Below, piece after piece: positions 34,184 through 44,275 of a DNA stretch of 64,000 nucleotides. The notes beneath the pieces were generated by a model, which ran no database searches, had not been told where the DNA came from, and saw nothing but the letters and a program-made list of their open reading frames with translations. The DNA comes from Gluconacetobacter tumulisoli (GTDB taxonomy: Bacteria; Pseudomonadota; Alphaproteobacteria; Acetobacterales; Acetobacteraceae). The stretch lies in assembly GCF_014174155.1 (NCBI RefSeq), contig NZ_JABEQM010000003.1, positions 310,001 to 374,000 on the forward strand, read 5' to 3'. The stretch's first letter is position 1. Every line of letters starts with the position of its first letter. The translations under genes were made by a program, and so were the position numbers.

Positions 34184-34585
34184 GTCGTCTCGTCTCCTGT
34201 CCCGGTGGGTCGCCGGTGTGCGCCCGGCCCCTGCCATGTCGTTTTCAGACTGGTCGAGGACAAGATGTTGCTGGGGGAAAGGGGTTGAAACAAGCTCGCC
34301 CCGGCGTGGCGGTCGGGGGAGCGGGTAACCGGCATCCGGATACTGCATCGCCCCACGCAGGAAGCGAAACAGGCACGGGTCGTTTGCGTGGGTGGTCAGA
34401 AGACCAGGGGCCGGTGGAGAAAGATGTTCGGCGTGGTTAACCCAAAAACAGAAATCGGATACAGGCTACGTTTTCTGATTTTGAATATTCCATATCATCC
34501 TGGAATGATCCCGGTGACCGTGCAGGAACCGTTGGTTACCTCCGACGCATCTGGGCGGTTAATCCGAAGAGGAATGGTCGCAGGT
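34184..34585. other. Gap upstream of cas3: DUF1810 leader, mocR remnant, cas3 promoter
   Basis: About 400 bp with no intact gene. From left: the DUF1810 5' leader, a 64-bp remnant of a mocR 3' end (34331-34394), and an A/T-rich stretch at about 34438-34500 (TTTTCTGATTTTGAATATTC, with the palindrome GAATATTC at 34483-34490) that should hold the cas3 promoter. Base composition changes visibly just right of the remnant. Confidence 0.6.
34331..34394 (-). pseudogene. Remnant of a MocR-type gene 3' end (left border of CRISPR-Cas island)
   Basis: Read on the minus strand it encodes THANDPCLFRFLRGAMQYPDA, against IHANDPRLFSFLHEAMQNLDA at the C-terminus of the intact MocR protein encoded at 44276-45709. 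At DNA level, 51 of the first 61 bases match 44282-44342 without gaps (10 mismatches). The stop codon is not kept and similarity ends abruptly at about 34394, where the cas3 side begins. It is a partial copy of the gene that flanks the other side of the CRISPR-Cas locus. Confidence 0.85.
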
Positions 34586-37282
34586 ATGCATCCGGATGGA
34601 CTGGAATTCTTCTGGGGAAAAGCTCGTCCCTTTCCAGATGAGGGTACGACGGGCGGCCCCTTCATGCATCCGCTCCTGGCGCATATGCTGGATGTTGCCG
34701 CCGTGGCCATGCTTCTGCCGGGAAGCGGGAATTGCGGTCTCGATCGGCGCCAGCTCGGCCTGCTGGTCGCGCTGCATGATATCGGGAAGCTCATACCGGC
34801 CTTTCAGGCAATGGTGGAGACATGCTGGCCAGAGGCCGTCCTGGGGCCTTTCCGCGCGGAGCACGTTCAATGTCGTCACGATGCGGCAGGGCTGGCGCTT
34901 ATGGACCTGCTGGTGGATGGCGTACTTGCCCCGCTGTTTGGGAACGGGTCAGACGGAAAACGTTGGCTGCCCAGTCTGAAATTGCAGATTCTGCGTGCCG
35001 TCGCCGGTCATCACGGACAACCGGCATCGATTGTCGACAAGGGTGTTCTGACGCCAGACACGATCGGGCACGCACAGAGGGTCGTGGCCATCCTGTTGGA
35101 TGTGTTCCGACCGCCGCCGATCCCACGCCCCGGACATGATATCCTCAGACGGCTCGAATGGGTGCTGGCGGGCATCACGATCCATGCAGACTGGATCGGC
35201 TCGAGACGGGAATGGTTTCCTTACGTGCAACCGGAAGACGTGCGTGATCCGTCGGGATATTTCTGGAACCATGCGTTGCCCCGCGCGCAGGCGGCCATAT
35301 TTCGGGCCGGCCTGGGGCCAATGGCGCTGGCGCCGTTTGCCGGCGCCCTGCGTCTCTTCGATCATATCCGCGAGCCGTCGCCGGTTCAGGCCCTGCTCGA
35401 AGGCACGGCGCTGCCGTCCGGACCGGTACTCGCGGTCATCGAGGACATGACCGGCAGCGGCAAGACCGAGGCCGCGCTGGTCCTGGCCCATAGGTTGATG
35501 GCCCACGGGCGCGGCTCCGGATTGTTCGTCGCACTGCCGACAATGGCCACGGCAAACGCCATGTATGACCGGCTTGCCATGGCCTATCGCCGGCTTTTCC
35601 AGCCCTCGGCGCGCCCGTCGCTGGCGCTGGCGCATGGACGTGCCCGGCTTGACGAACGGTTTGTCGCGGCGCTGGTCCCCGACGACGGGGCGGACGCGCA
35701 TTTGGCGGCCCGGTCCATGGATGAGACGGCCGAGGCCTACTGCGCGGCATGGCTCGGGAGCGAATCGCGACGGGCCCTGATGGCGCAGGTGGGAATCGGC
35801 ACGATCGATCAGGCGCTGATGGCCGTGCTGCCCGTGCGTTTCGCGACGGTGCGGCAGGCCGGCCTGGCGGGGAAGATCCTGATCGTGGACGAATGTCATG
35901 CATTCGACCCGTACATGCGGCGTGAAATGGTCGCGCTGCTTCATTTTCACGCGGCGATGGGCGGATCGGTGATCCTGCTGTCGGCCACGCTGACGCACCG
36001 GGTCCGGCAGGAACTGACCGAGGCGTTCCGCAAGGGGCTGGGTGTTTCGGGCCCCATACCCTTGTCCGGCACGGCCTATCCGCTGGTTACCCTCGTCGGC
36101 AAGAGCGGAGTCGAGGAACGTCCCTGCGCGCCCAGGCCGGGTCTGGCGCGGAGCATCGCCGTCCGGCGCCTTGCCGATGCCGACGCGGCCACGGGCGCGG
36201 TGACCGAGGCAGCGGCCACCGGTGCCGCGGTAGCGTGGATCCGCAACACGGTGGACGAGGTAATCGCAACGGCCCGGTCGCTTCGTGCCCAGGGAGTGGA
36301 GGCGCTGGTCTTTCACGCACGTTTTGCCATGGTGGATCGGCTGATGATCGAGCGGGACGTGCTCGCGCGGTTCGGAAAGGAAGGCGAGGGGACGGAGCGT
36401 TCTGCCGTGCTGGTAGCATCCCAGGTCATCGAGCAGAGCCTCGATCTGGATTTCGATGTGCTCTGTACCGACCTCGCCCCTATGGACCAGCTGATCCAGC
36501 GGGCCGGACGGCTGCGCCGTCATCGGCGCACTGCCCGACCGGTCGATCAGGAGGAATTGCTGGTCATTTCGCCCGAGCCGGTCGCCGATCCCGATCCCCG
36601 TTGGATACAGCGCGTATTGCCGGGAACGGCTGCGGTGTATCGCGATCCGGCATTGCTCTGGCGGACGGCGCGGGTGCTGTTCAGGCGTGGGCGGATCGAA
36701 AGCCCTACCGGCCTTCGCGCCCTGATCGAGGAAACTGACGATGCCGATGCTCCCGACGCCGTTCCGGAAGGGTTGATGGCAGGCAGCACGGACGCCATGG
36801 GAAAAGCCTATGCCGCCGGCGCCGCTGCGGACCGGAACGTATTGTCGTTTGATGCGGGATACGCCGCGGCCACGGCTCTGTGGGAACGGGAGGCGAGAAC
36901 GCCGACCCGACTGGAGGACGTGCCGTACGTAACCGTGCGGCTTGCAGTGATGCAGGATGAGAGGCTGCTGCCCTGGGCTGCCAGGGCCGACGGCAGCCTT
37001 GCCTGCGAAAGCGAACGCCATCGGGCATGGGCACTGTCCGAGGTGTCGGTGGCGCGCTACCGCCTGGCCAGTTGTCCGCCTCCCGCTGGCCTTGAGGCGG
37101 CAGTAATGGCCGCCCGGGCAGGGTGGTCACGTTGGGAGCGCGAGGCGGAAGATCAGGTCCTGTTGCTGGTGCTTCAGGAAATGGAGACAGGCTGGCGGGG
37201 CACCGGGCGGACAGAAACGAATCAGGAAATTATAATCGGGTATGATCAGATTTATGGTCTTGAGATATTCCGCGATCAGTAA
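34586..37282 (+). CDS. cas3: Cas3 nuclease-helicase, type I-E
   Basis: The effector recruited by Cascade to unwind and degrade target DNA. Residues 1-220 are the HD nuclease: FFWGK near the start, His28/His33 in MHPLLAHMLD, HDIGK at 64-68, and VAGHHGQ further on. The SF2 helicase follows: Walker A DMTGSGKTEAA (about 285), DEAH-box-like VDECHAFD (about 433), SATLTHRV, and motif VI region IQRAGRLRRHRR. About 898 aa, normal for the family. Start is uncertain: ATGs at 34586, 34574 and 34505 are in frame; GAGGA lies at 34569-34573. It is separated from cse1 by 130 bp, so it may be transcribed apart from the Cascade genes. All catalytic motifs look intact. Confidence 0.96.
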   Translation: MHPDGLEFFWGKARPFPDEGTTGGPFMHPLLAHMLDVAAVAMLLPGSGNCGLDRRQLGLLVALHDIGKLIPAFQAMVETCWPEAVLGPFRAEHVQCRHDAAGLALMDLLVDGVLAPLFGNGSDGKRWLPSLKLQILRAVAGHHGQPASIVDKGVLTPDTIGHAQRVVAILLDVFRPPPIPRPGHDILRRLEWVLAGITIHADWIGSRREWFPYVQPEDVRDPSGYFWNHALPRAQAAIFRAGLGPMALAPFAGALRLFDHIREPSPVQALLEGTALPSGPVLAVIEDMTGSGKTEAALVLAHRLMAHGRGSGLFVALPTMATANAMYDRLAMAYRRLFQPSARPSLALAHGRARLDERFVAALVPDDGADAHLAARSMDETAEAYCAAWLGSESRRALMAQVGIGTIDQALMAVLPVRFATVRQAGLAGKILIVDECHAFDPYMRREMVALLHFHAAMGGSVILLSATLTHRVRQELTEAFRKGLGVSGPIPLSGTAYPLVTLVGKSGVEERPCAPRPGLARSIAVRRLADADAATGAVTEAAATGAAVAWIRNTVDEVIATARSLRAQGVEALVFHARFAMVDRLMIERDVLARFGKEGEGTERSAVLVASQVIEQSLDLDFDVLCTDLAPMDQLIQRAGRLRRHRRTARPVDQEELLVISPEPVADPDPRWIQRVLPGTAAVYRDPALLWRTARVLFRRGRIESPTGLRALIEETDDADAPDAVPEGLMAGSTDAMGKAYAAGAAADRNVLSFDAGYAAATALWEREARTPTRLEDVPYVTVRLAVMQDERLLPWAARADGSLACESERHRAWALSEVSVARYRLASCPPPAGLEAAVMAARAGWSRWEREAEDQVLLLVLQEMETGWRGTGRTETNQEIIIGYDQIYGLEIFRDQ

Positions 37283-37367
37283 AACTGGATAATACTCCGA
37301 TTCTGATGTCGTTGTCAGAGTCGCGGAACAGGCGATAGTCATTTTCTTATGACAAAAGAACATGCAC

Positions 37368-37386
37368 TCGTATGCGATATCGTATG
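37368..37386. promoter_or_regulatory. Repeat cluster in the cas3-cse1 gap, probable Cascade promoter region
   Basis: The 130-bp gap is A/T-rich. TCGTATG occurs twice, at 37368-37374 and 37380-37386, and the palindrome CGATATCG (37375-37382) sits between and partly over them, 27 bp before the cse1 ATG. In other type I-E loci this gap carries the Cascade promoter and repressor sites; use here is inferred from position. Confidence 0.35.
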
Positions 37387-37412
37387 AAATTTTTAAATTC
37401 TACACATAGGCA

Positions 37413-39068
37413 ATGACTTCGCATCATCTCAATCTCATCACCGATCCATGGTTGCCCGTCCGCCGAAAATCCGGCGCTGTTGCTTCCATCCGCCCGGCAC
37501 AGATCGTGGAGGGCACGGCTGACGATCCGGTCGTGGCGCTCGACTGGTCGCGGCCGGATTTCCGGATTGCCTCTATGGAGTTCCTGATCGGATTGCTGGC
37601 CACCGCCTTTCCCCCGAAGGACGAGGACGCCTGGTGCGAAAGCTGGGAAGAGCCGCCCTCGGTAGAGGCGCTGGACGAAGCCTTCGGTCGCGTGGCGGAC
37701 GCCTTCTGGCTCGACGGGCCGGGGCCGCGCTTCCTTCAGGATCTGCAAGAGTTGCAGAGCGGTCAGGAGCCCGTGGAACGGCTGCTGATCAATGCGCCCG
37801 GCGACAGTACTGTAAAGAAGAACGCGGACCTGTTCGTGCATCGCGGGCACGTCACGGCGCTCGGGCGTCCGGCAGCGGCCATGGCCCTGTTCACCCTTCA
37901 ATCGTGGGCACCCAGCGGCGGCGCGGGAAACATGACAGGGTTGCGGGGCGGTGGGCCGCTGGTCACGCTGGTCCTTCCGCGTGAGGGGGCGAATCTGTGG
38001 GAAATCGTCTGGGCGAACACCCCCGTCGGATCTCCGGTACGGGACGCCGATCTGCCGCGCGTGTTTCCCTGGCTTGCGCCAACGATCGGGTCAGGCAAGG
38101 ACGGAACCAGCGTACGCCTCGGCCACAATGCCCATCCTTTGCAGTGCTGGTGGGGCATGCCACGTCGCATCCGTCTTGATTTCGAGGCGGCAGAAGACGG
38201 TGTGTGTGACCTGACGGGGCGGCCGGATGACGTTCTGGTGCCCGGCTGGCGGCAGCGTCCCTATGGGGCCAGCTACGCCGGATGGACCGGCATGCCTTAT
38301 GGCGAGGGCGCCGTGATCCATCCGCTTACGCCGCGGTATCGACAGAAGACGGATGCCGAATGGCTCAGCGTTCACCCGCAGCCCGGCGGCATCGGATACC
38401 GCCACTGGACCGGGCTTGTCGTGAACAACGTCGACGGGCAGCGGCTTCCCGCCAGCGCGGTGCTGACATGGCGCGACGCGCGTGCCCGCGATATCGCGGA
38501 GTCGCCTCGGCCCCGGCTTCTGGCGGCCGGCTACGACATGGATAACATGAAGGCCCGCGGTTTCGTGGAAAGCGAAATGCCCCTGCCGGGCGCCGCCGAT
38601 CCGGCACGGCAGGAGGTGCTGGATACGCTGGCGCGTGACTGTGTCGCGGCGGCAGATCAGATGACGGCCGTGCTTCGCGGCTGCGTGCGGGATGCGCTGT
38701 TCGGCAAGGGGACGGTTTCGCTGGATGCGACGCTGCTTGCCAATGTGCGCGAACAGTTCTGGACGCGGACGGAATGGGCGTTCTTCGACCTCCTCCACCA
38801 GGCGGCGCGCCTGACCGACGGGGACGATATCGGCCTGCGGAAAGACTGGCTGCACAAGATCGGCCGGGCGGCCATGGCGCTGTTCGACGCGTCGGTGGTT
38901 TTGGCCCCGGATACCGGGGCGACCCAGGCGCAGCGATCGGCGCTGGCGCGACGGCGGCTTCGAGTGGCCGTTTCCGGCGGCGGAAAGGAAGGCGGTTCGA
39001 TCATGGCGGTTCTGAAAATTCCGGTTCCGGTGGCGCGGAAAGCAGCCGCAAGGACAAAGCGGCAATGA
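37413..39068 (+). CDS. cse1: Cascade large subunit Cse1 (Cas8e/CasA)
   Basis: The 551-aa subunit that reads the PAM and recruits Cas3. It starts with the family pattern HHLNLITDPWLPVRRKSGAV and contains FLIGLLATAFPP, GPRFLQDLQ, NADLFVHRGHVTALGRPAAA and the loop GNMTGLRGGGPLVTLVLP, which corresponds to the glycine-rich L1/L2 region near the PAM. The C-terminal part is a four-helix bundle. It ends ATGA with cse2. Length is within the family's 500-560 range; no damage seen. Confidence 0.95.
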   Translation: MTSHHLNLITDPWLPVRRKSGAVASIRPAQIVEGTADDPVVALDWSRPDFRIASMEFLIGLLATAFPPKDEDAWCESWEEPPSVEALDEAFGRVADAFWLDGPGPRFLQDLQELQSGQEPVERLLINAPGDSTVKKNADLFVHRGHVTALGRPAAAMALFTLQSWAPSGGAGNMTGLRGGGPLVTLVLPREGANLWEIVWANTPVGSPVRDADLPRVFPWLAPTIGSGKDGTSVRLGHNAHPLQCWWGMPRRIRLDFEAAEDGVCDLTGRPDDVLVPGWRQRPYGASYAGWTGMPYGEGAVIHPLTPRYRQKTDAEWLSVHPQPGGIGYRHWTGLVVNNVDGQRLPASAVLTWRDARARDIAESPRPRLLAAGYDMDNMKARGFVESEMPLPGAADPARQEVLDTLARDCVAAADQMTAVLRGCVRDALFGKGTVSLDATLLANVREQFWTRTEWAFFDLLHQAARLTDGDDIGLRKDWLHKIGRAAMALFDASVVLAPDTGATQAQRSALARRRLRVAVSGGGKEGGSIMAVLKIPVPVARKAAARTKRQ

Positions 39069-39658
39069 CGGGGCCAGACCGCAACGCCTTTGCCGAAAAG
39101 GCCAGGGACTGGTGGCGTGAATTGCGGCCGGACCCCGGACGCGGAAAACCGGGCGACCGCGCGACGCTGGCGCGGCTGCGACGCTGTGGGTGCGTGGCGG
39201 ATGCACTGTTCGAGCCGGCGGTGCAGGCGCTCGCGCGGCGCTGCGGCGCGCGGCATGAGGATGACTTGGCCCGTGTAGCGCTGGTCGCGGCGGTTCTGGC
39301 GCATGTTCGCTCGGACGATGCCTCGCAGCCCGTGGCGCGGCAGGTCGGACCTGTCGATGCAACGGACGCGAAGACGGCGTTGTGCAAACCGGTCCGGTTC
39401 CGCAGGGTGCTGGACGCCGACGGGTTCGACGAATGCCTCAGGGCATTCCGTCGCCTCGTGATTCTTTCCGGTAGCAACGTGAATGTTTCCGATCTCGCGA
39501 GATCGGTCCTTGCGTGGCCCCGGGAAGGCATGTGGGACCATGCGGCGGCGGAGCGAATCCGCGTGCGCTGGGTGTACGAATACTGGAACGCGGGAGAGCC
39601 GGGCAACGGGGTGACTGCCGGAGAGTCCATGGAATCCGAGAAGGAACGTCAGTCGTGA
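39065..39658 (+). CDS. cse2: Cascade small subunit Cse2 (CasB)
   Basis: A 197-aa, mostly helical protein; two copies line the belly of Cascade and hold the displaced strand. Landmarks are ARDWWRELRPD, RATLARLRRC and the C-terminal FRRLVILSGSNVNVSDLARS followed by WPREGMWDHAAAERIRVRWVYEYW. Its ATG overlaps the cse1 stop and its stop overlaps the cas7 GTG (GTGA), so translation is coupled on both sides. The internal loop with CGARHEDDLARVALVAAVLA is typical for the family. Confidence 0.93.
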   Translation: MTGPDRNAFAEKARDWWRELRPDPGRGKPGDRATLARLRRCGCVADALFEPAVQALARRCGARHEDDLARVALVAAVLAHVRSDDASQPVARQVGPVDATDAKTALCKPVRFRRVLDADGFDECLRAFRRLVILSGSNVNVSDLARSVLAWPREGMWDHAAAERIRVRWVYEYWNAGEPGNGVTAGESMESEKERQS

Positions 39659-40713
39659 GCCGATTTCTGCAACTGCATCTCTTGACCTTCTATCCGCCGT
39701 CCAACGTCAACCGTGATGACACGGGCAACCCCAAGACGGCGACGGTCGGGGGTGTGACGCGCCTGCGGATCTCGTCGCAGGCGCTTAAGCGGGCCTGGCG
39801 TACGTCGGACATCTTTTCCTCGGCGCTTGCCGGGCATATGGGCCAGCGCACCCAGCGCCTGGGGGACGAGATCCGGCAGCATCTTCTGGGCAAGGGCGTG
39901 GACGAAAAAAAATCGATCGGGATTGCCCGCGCGATCGCCGGCGTCTACGGCAAGGTGAAGGCGGAGAAGGACAGCAACGCCTGTTCTACCGAACAGCTTG
40001 TCTTCATTTCGCCCGCCGAGCGCGACGCCGCGCTGGCGATGGCGGACCGGCTGGCCGCAGGGGAGAAGATCGACCCGGCAAAAGAGAAGGACGCGCTGCT
40101 GCATCGGACGGATACGGCGGCCGACATCGCCCTGTTCGGCCGGATGCTGGCCAGCGAGCCGTCCTATAACCGGGAGGCGGCGGTGCAGGTCGCGCACGCC
40201 ATCACGACACATCGCGTCACGGTCGAGGACGATTACTATACGGCGATTGACGATTTGAAACGCCCGGACGAGGATGCCGGGGCCGGCTTTCTGGGCGAGG
40301 CCGGGTTCGGGTCGGGTGTATTCTATCTCTATCTCTGCGTGAATCGCGACCTGCTTCGGAAGAACCTTGGCGGAGACAGCGAAAGCGGCGTGATGGAAGC
40401 GGCCCTGGGCGCGCTGGCCGCGGCGGCGGCGACGGTCGCGCCCTCCGGCAAGCAGAACAGCTTTGCCGCCCTTGCCCGGGCGCAGTACATTCTGGCCGAG
40501 AAGGGCAACGCCCAGCCGCGCACCCTAGCAGGAGCGTTCGCAAGGCCGGTTGCCGGCCCCGACCTGATGGCAGGCTCGATCGCGGCCCTGACGGACTTCC
40601 GCAATGAGCTGGCGCGGGTCTACGGCCGGGCCAGCGACACGGAAGGTGAACTGGAAGTCGGCCGGAAGGACAGTATGACCCTTGCCGACATCGCGGCATT
40701 CTGCCGGTCCTGA
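39655..40713 (+). CDS. cas7: Cascade backbone subunit Cas7e (CasC/Cse4)
   Basis: A 352-aa RAMP protein; six copies coat the crRNA spacer. It begins MSRFLQLHLLTFYPPSNVNR with the diagnostic DDTGNPKTATVGGVTRLRIS and SSQALKRAWR, then ACSTEQLVFIS, DIALFGRMLAS and the thumb DDYYTAIDDLKRPDEDAGAG. GSGVFYLYLCVNRDLL and the C-terminal APSGKQNSFAA are also conserved. The GTG at 39655 overlaps the cse2 stop and follows AAGGAAC. Confidence 0.95.
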   Translation: MSRFLQLHLLTFYPPSNVNRDDTGNPKTATVGGVTRLRISSQALKRAWRTSDIFSSALAGHMGQRTQRLGDEIRQHLLGKGVDEKKSIGIARAIAGVYGKVKAEKDSNACSTEQLVFISPAERDAALAMADRLAAGEKIDPAKEKDALLHRTDTAADIALFGRMLASEPSYNREAAVQVAHAITTHRVTVEDDYYTAIDDLKRPDEDAGAGFLGEAGFGSGVFYLYLCVNRDLLRKNLGGDSESGVMEAALGALAAAAATVAPSGKQNSFAALARAQYILAEKGNAQPRTLAGAFARPVAGPDLMAGSIAALTDFRNELARVYGRASDTEGELEVGRKDSMTLADIAAFCRS

Positions 40714-40721
40714 GCGCAGCC

Positions 40722-41504
40722 ATGGGGCAGTTCCTGACATTCGCCATGGTGGCGCCAATGGCGTCCTTCGGCGCGATCGCGGTCGGCGAGCGGCGTGACG
40801 GCTGGGACCGTCCGGCGCGCTCGGCCGTGCTGGGGCTCGTGGCAGCCTGCCTCGGCCTGACCCGCAATGACGAGCAGGCGCAGGCGGCGCTGGCCTCGGA
40901 GTATGGGGTGGCCATCCTGTGCCATGCACCAGGAAGGCTGTTGACGGATTATCACACCACGCAGGCGGCTCCGGCGCGGCGCAACTGGCGTCCGGCGACC
41001 CGGGCCGAGGAACTGGCCGCGTCGCCGGGCGATCTGGCGACCATCCTGTCCCGCCGCGATTACCGCACGGGGACGTGGCATCTCGGCGCCCTATGGCCAC
41101 GGCGGGAGCGCGCCCGCTGGACATTGCAGGCGATGCAGGCGGCCATGAACGAGCCGGTTTTCACGCCTTCCCTCGGGCGTCGCGCCTGTCCCGCGGGGCT
41201 GCCTCTGGCGCCTTGCATAACGGGCGGCTCCGCCGCCGCGGCTGTGCTGCTGGAGCGTCACCGGAACGGGCCCGAGGCACGCCTTCATGTGCGGCGCCGC
41301 GCCTTTCGCGAGCAGCTTGTTGGGCCGTCGCGGGGCGGAAGTCCACTGCTGGTTCTCGACGAGGCCGACGTGGCTGAACATGGGGACGGCTGCACCCTCC
41401 TGCATCGCGAGATACGGCGGGACCAGCCGCTCTCGCGCACGCGATGGCAGTTCGGACTGCGCGAAGAGGCCGTGCTGGCATATGGCGAGGGACTCACGGC
41501 GTGA
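40722..41504 (+). CDS. cas5: Cascade subunit Cas5e (CasD)
   Basis: A 260-aa RAMP protein that caps the 5' handle of the crRNA. Landmarks: FLTFAMVAPMASFGAIAVGE (the APMxSFG pattern), RPARSAVLGLVAACLGLTR, LLTDYHTTQ and LSRRDYRTGTWHLGALWP. Compared with E. coli CasD it has an extended middle with LGRRACPAGLPLAPCITGG. The stop overlaps the cas6e GTG start. Confidence 0.93.
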   Translation: MGQFLTFAMVAPMASFGAIAVGERRDGWDRPARSAVLGLVAACLGLTRNDEQAQAALASEYGVAILCHAPGRLLTDYHTTQAAPARRNWRPATRAEELAASPGDLATILSRRDYRTGTWHLGALWPRRERARWTLQAMQAAMNEPVFTPSLGRRACPAGLPLAPCITGGSAAAAVLLERHRNGPEARLHVRRRAFREQLVGPSRGGSPLLVLDEADVAEHGDGCTLLHREIRRDQPLSRTRWQFGLREEAVLAYGEGLTA

Positions 41505-42187
41505 ACGGCGGCTTTCTCTCCCGCGTCACGCTGCGGCGCGATGCGCCGGTGCAGGCTCTGGCCCAGCTTCTTGTCCCCGATGGAGAAGGACCCCGGCATG
41601 GCGTGGCCCATCATCTGCTCTGGACCCTCTTTGGCGATGCGCCGGAGCGGCGGCGCGATTTCCTGTGGCGGCAGGTGGAAGCTGGGCATTTCATGGTGCT
41701 GTCGGCCCGCGAACCAATCGACGCCCATTCTCTCTTCGACATCGAGACCCGACCTTTCGAGCCTGCCCTAGAAGCGGGGGACCGGCTGCGTTTCCTCTTG
41801 CGGGCGAATGCCACGGTTGACCGGAAGGCGCCCGAACGGGCGCGCAGCCAGCGTCATGACGTGGTCATGGACGCGCTCCATCGCCTGCCCCGGCATGAAC
41901 GGGTAGAAGCGCGCGAGGGAATGGTGGCGAGCGCTCTGGACTCATGGACCGGGCGGCAGGGTGCGCGCGCAGGCTTCGCGCTGACGGCTCCGGTGGCGGT
42001 AGAGGGGTGCGACGTGTGGCGAATTCCGCGTTCCGGCGGCCGTGGCATGATGTCGTTCGGAGTGGTCGAACTGACGGGGGAACTGCGCGTCACGGTGCCC
42101 GAAACGTTTCTTGGCGCGATCATGCAGGGATTCGGTCGCGCTCGGGCCTTTGGCTGTGGGCTGATGCTCATCCGGCGGGCGATCTGA
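41501..42187 (+). CDS. cas6e: CRISPR RNA endonuclease Cas6e (CasE)
   Basis: A 228-aa protein that cleaves each repeat below its stem-loop and stays bound to the 3' hairpin. His37 in GVAHHLLWTLF aligns with the catalytic His20 of E. coli (YQLHQGLWHLF). RRRDFLWRQVEAG and the C-terminal glycine-rich loop MQGFGRARAFGCGLMLI are the other hallmarks. The GTG at 41501 overlaps the cas5 stop (GTGA). The repeat it must cut has the matching six-pair stem. Confidence 0.94.
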   Translation: MNGGFLSRVTLRRDAPVQALAQLLVPDGEGPRHGVAHHLLWTLFGDAPERRRDFLWRQVEAGHFMVLSAREPIDAHSLFDIETRPFEPALEAGDRLRFLLRANATVDRKAPERARSQRHDVVMDALHRLPRHERVEAREGMVASALDSWTGRQGARAGFALTAPVAVEGCDVWRIPRSGGRGMMSFGVVELTGELRVTVPETFLGAIMQGFGRARAFGCGLMLIRRAI

Positions 42188-42200
42188 ACGGAGGGCAGTC

Positions 42201-43554
<1,354 letters not shown>

Positions 43555-44071
43555 GTGTTCCCCGCATGCGCGGGGATGAACCGGGAACAGCACTCATTTA
43601 GACCCCACAGACGGCGTGTTCCCCGCATGCGCGGGGATGAACCGTACTACCATCAGGGACACAAGTCCCGGTCAAAGTGTTCCCCGCATGCGCGGGGATG
43701 AACCGAGGCGAGATCCACCATGGCCTAGTCGCCCCGCGTGTTCCCCGCATGCGCGGGGATGAACCGATACCGCTGCGCCACAGGCAGCTTGGTCCAGAGT
43801 GTTCCCCGCATGCGCGGGGATGAACCGCCGGCGACGGCATCCGTCCTGACCCTGTCGTCGTGTTCCCCGCATGCGCGGGGATGAACCGATGCAGTAGGTG
43901 CGCACAATTGCCCCGTCGTGGTGTTCCCCGCATGCGCGGGGATGAACCGCAGTGATGCAGGATCCGAATTATGCGGTACGCGTGTTCCCCGCATGCGCGG
44001 GGATGAACCGGCGCCCCCGATCGCGCCGGTCTGGTGTGCGGGGTGTTCCCCGCATGCGCGGGGATGGACCG
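43555..44071 (+). CRISPR. Type I-E CRISPR array: nine 29-bp repeats, eight 32-bp spacers
   Basis: Repeats start at 43555, 43616, 43677, 43738, 43799, 43860, 43921, 43982 and 44043, at an exact 61-bp period. The repeat is 29 bp, from GTGTTCCCCGC to GATGAACCG, with stem arms CCCCGC and GCGGGG around ATGC, very close to the E. coli type I-E repeat. Eight repeats are identical; the ninth (44043-44071) has one change, GATGAACCG to GATGGACCG, as is usual for the distal end. All eight spacers are exactly 32 bp and I see no repeated spacer. Transcription is expected in the direction of the cas genes. Confidence 0.99.
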
Positions 44072-44103
44072 ATCGAGGCGGCGAACATGTTCCAGTGCTT
44101 CAA

Positions 44104-44130
44104 GTATTCCCTACGTGTCTGGGATGAGCG
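44104..44130 (+). repeat. Decayed tenth CRISPR repeat
   Basis: Starting exactly 61 bp after the ninth repeat, GTATTCCCTACGTGTCTGGG followed by ATGAGCG resembles the consensus (10 of the first 14 bases match, and GGGATGA is kept after a one-base deletion). The 32 bases at 44072-44103 would be the matching fossil spacer. Confidence 0.7.
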
Positions 44131-44275
44131 CCTCAGTGCGGCTATTTTCCAAGCCGATGTGTCGCGGGGCGCAGCCTGAAGATACCGGGATCGTTCTGAT
44201 GGATATGGCCGTCTGACGGATAGCCGCTCTGCGAACGCGGTTAGGCCACTACCAGATAACGCTGTGGTGCGGCGG

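Noticed and set aside
34949-37021. 690-aa minus-strand frame opposite cas3
   Set aside because: Shadow frame; the plus strand carries all Cas3 motifs in order.
43598-43994. Minus-strand open frames with repeated RFIPAHAGNT and SSPRMRGT motifs
   Set aside because: They are read through the CRISPR repeats on the opposite strand; the peptide repeats are the translated 29-bp repeat, a known annotation artefact.
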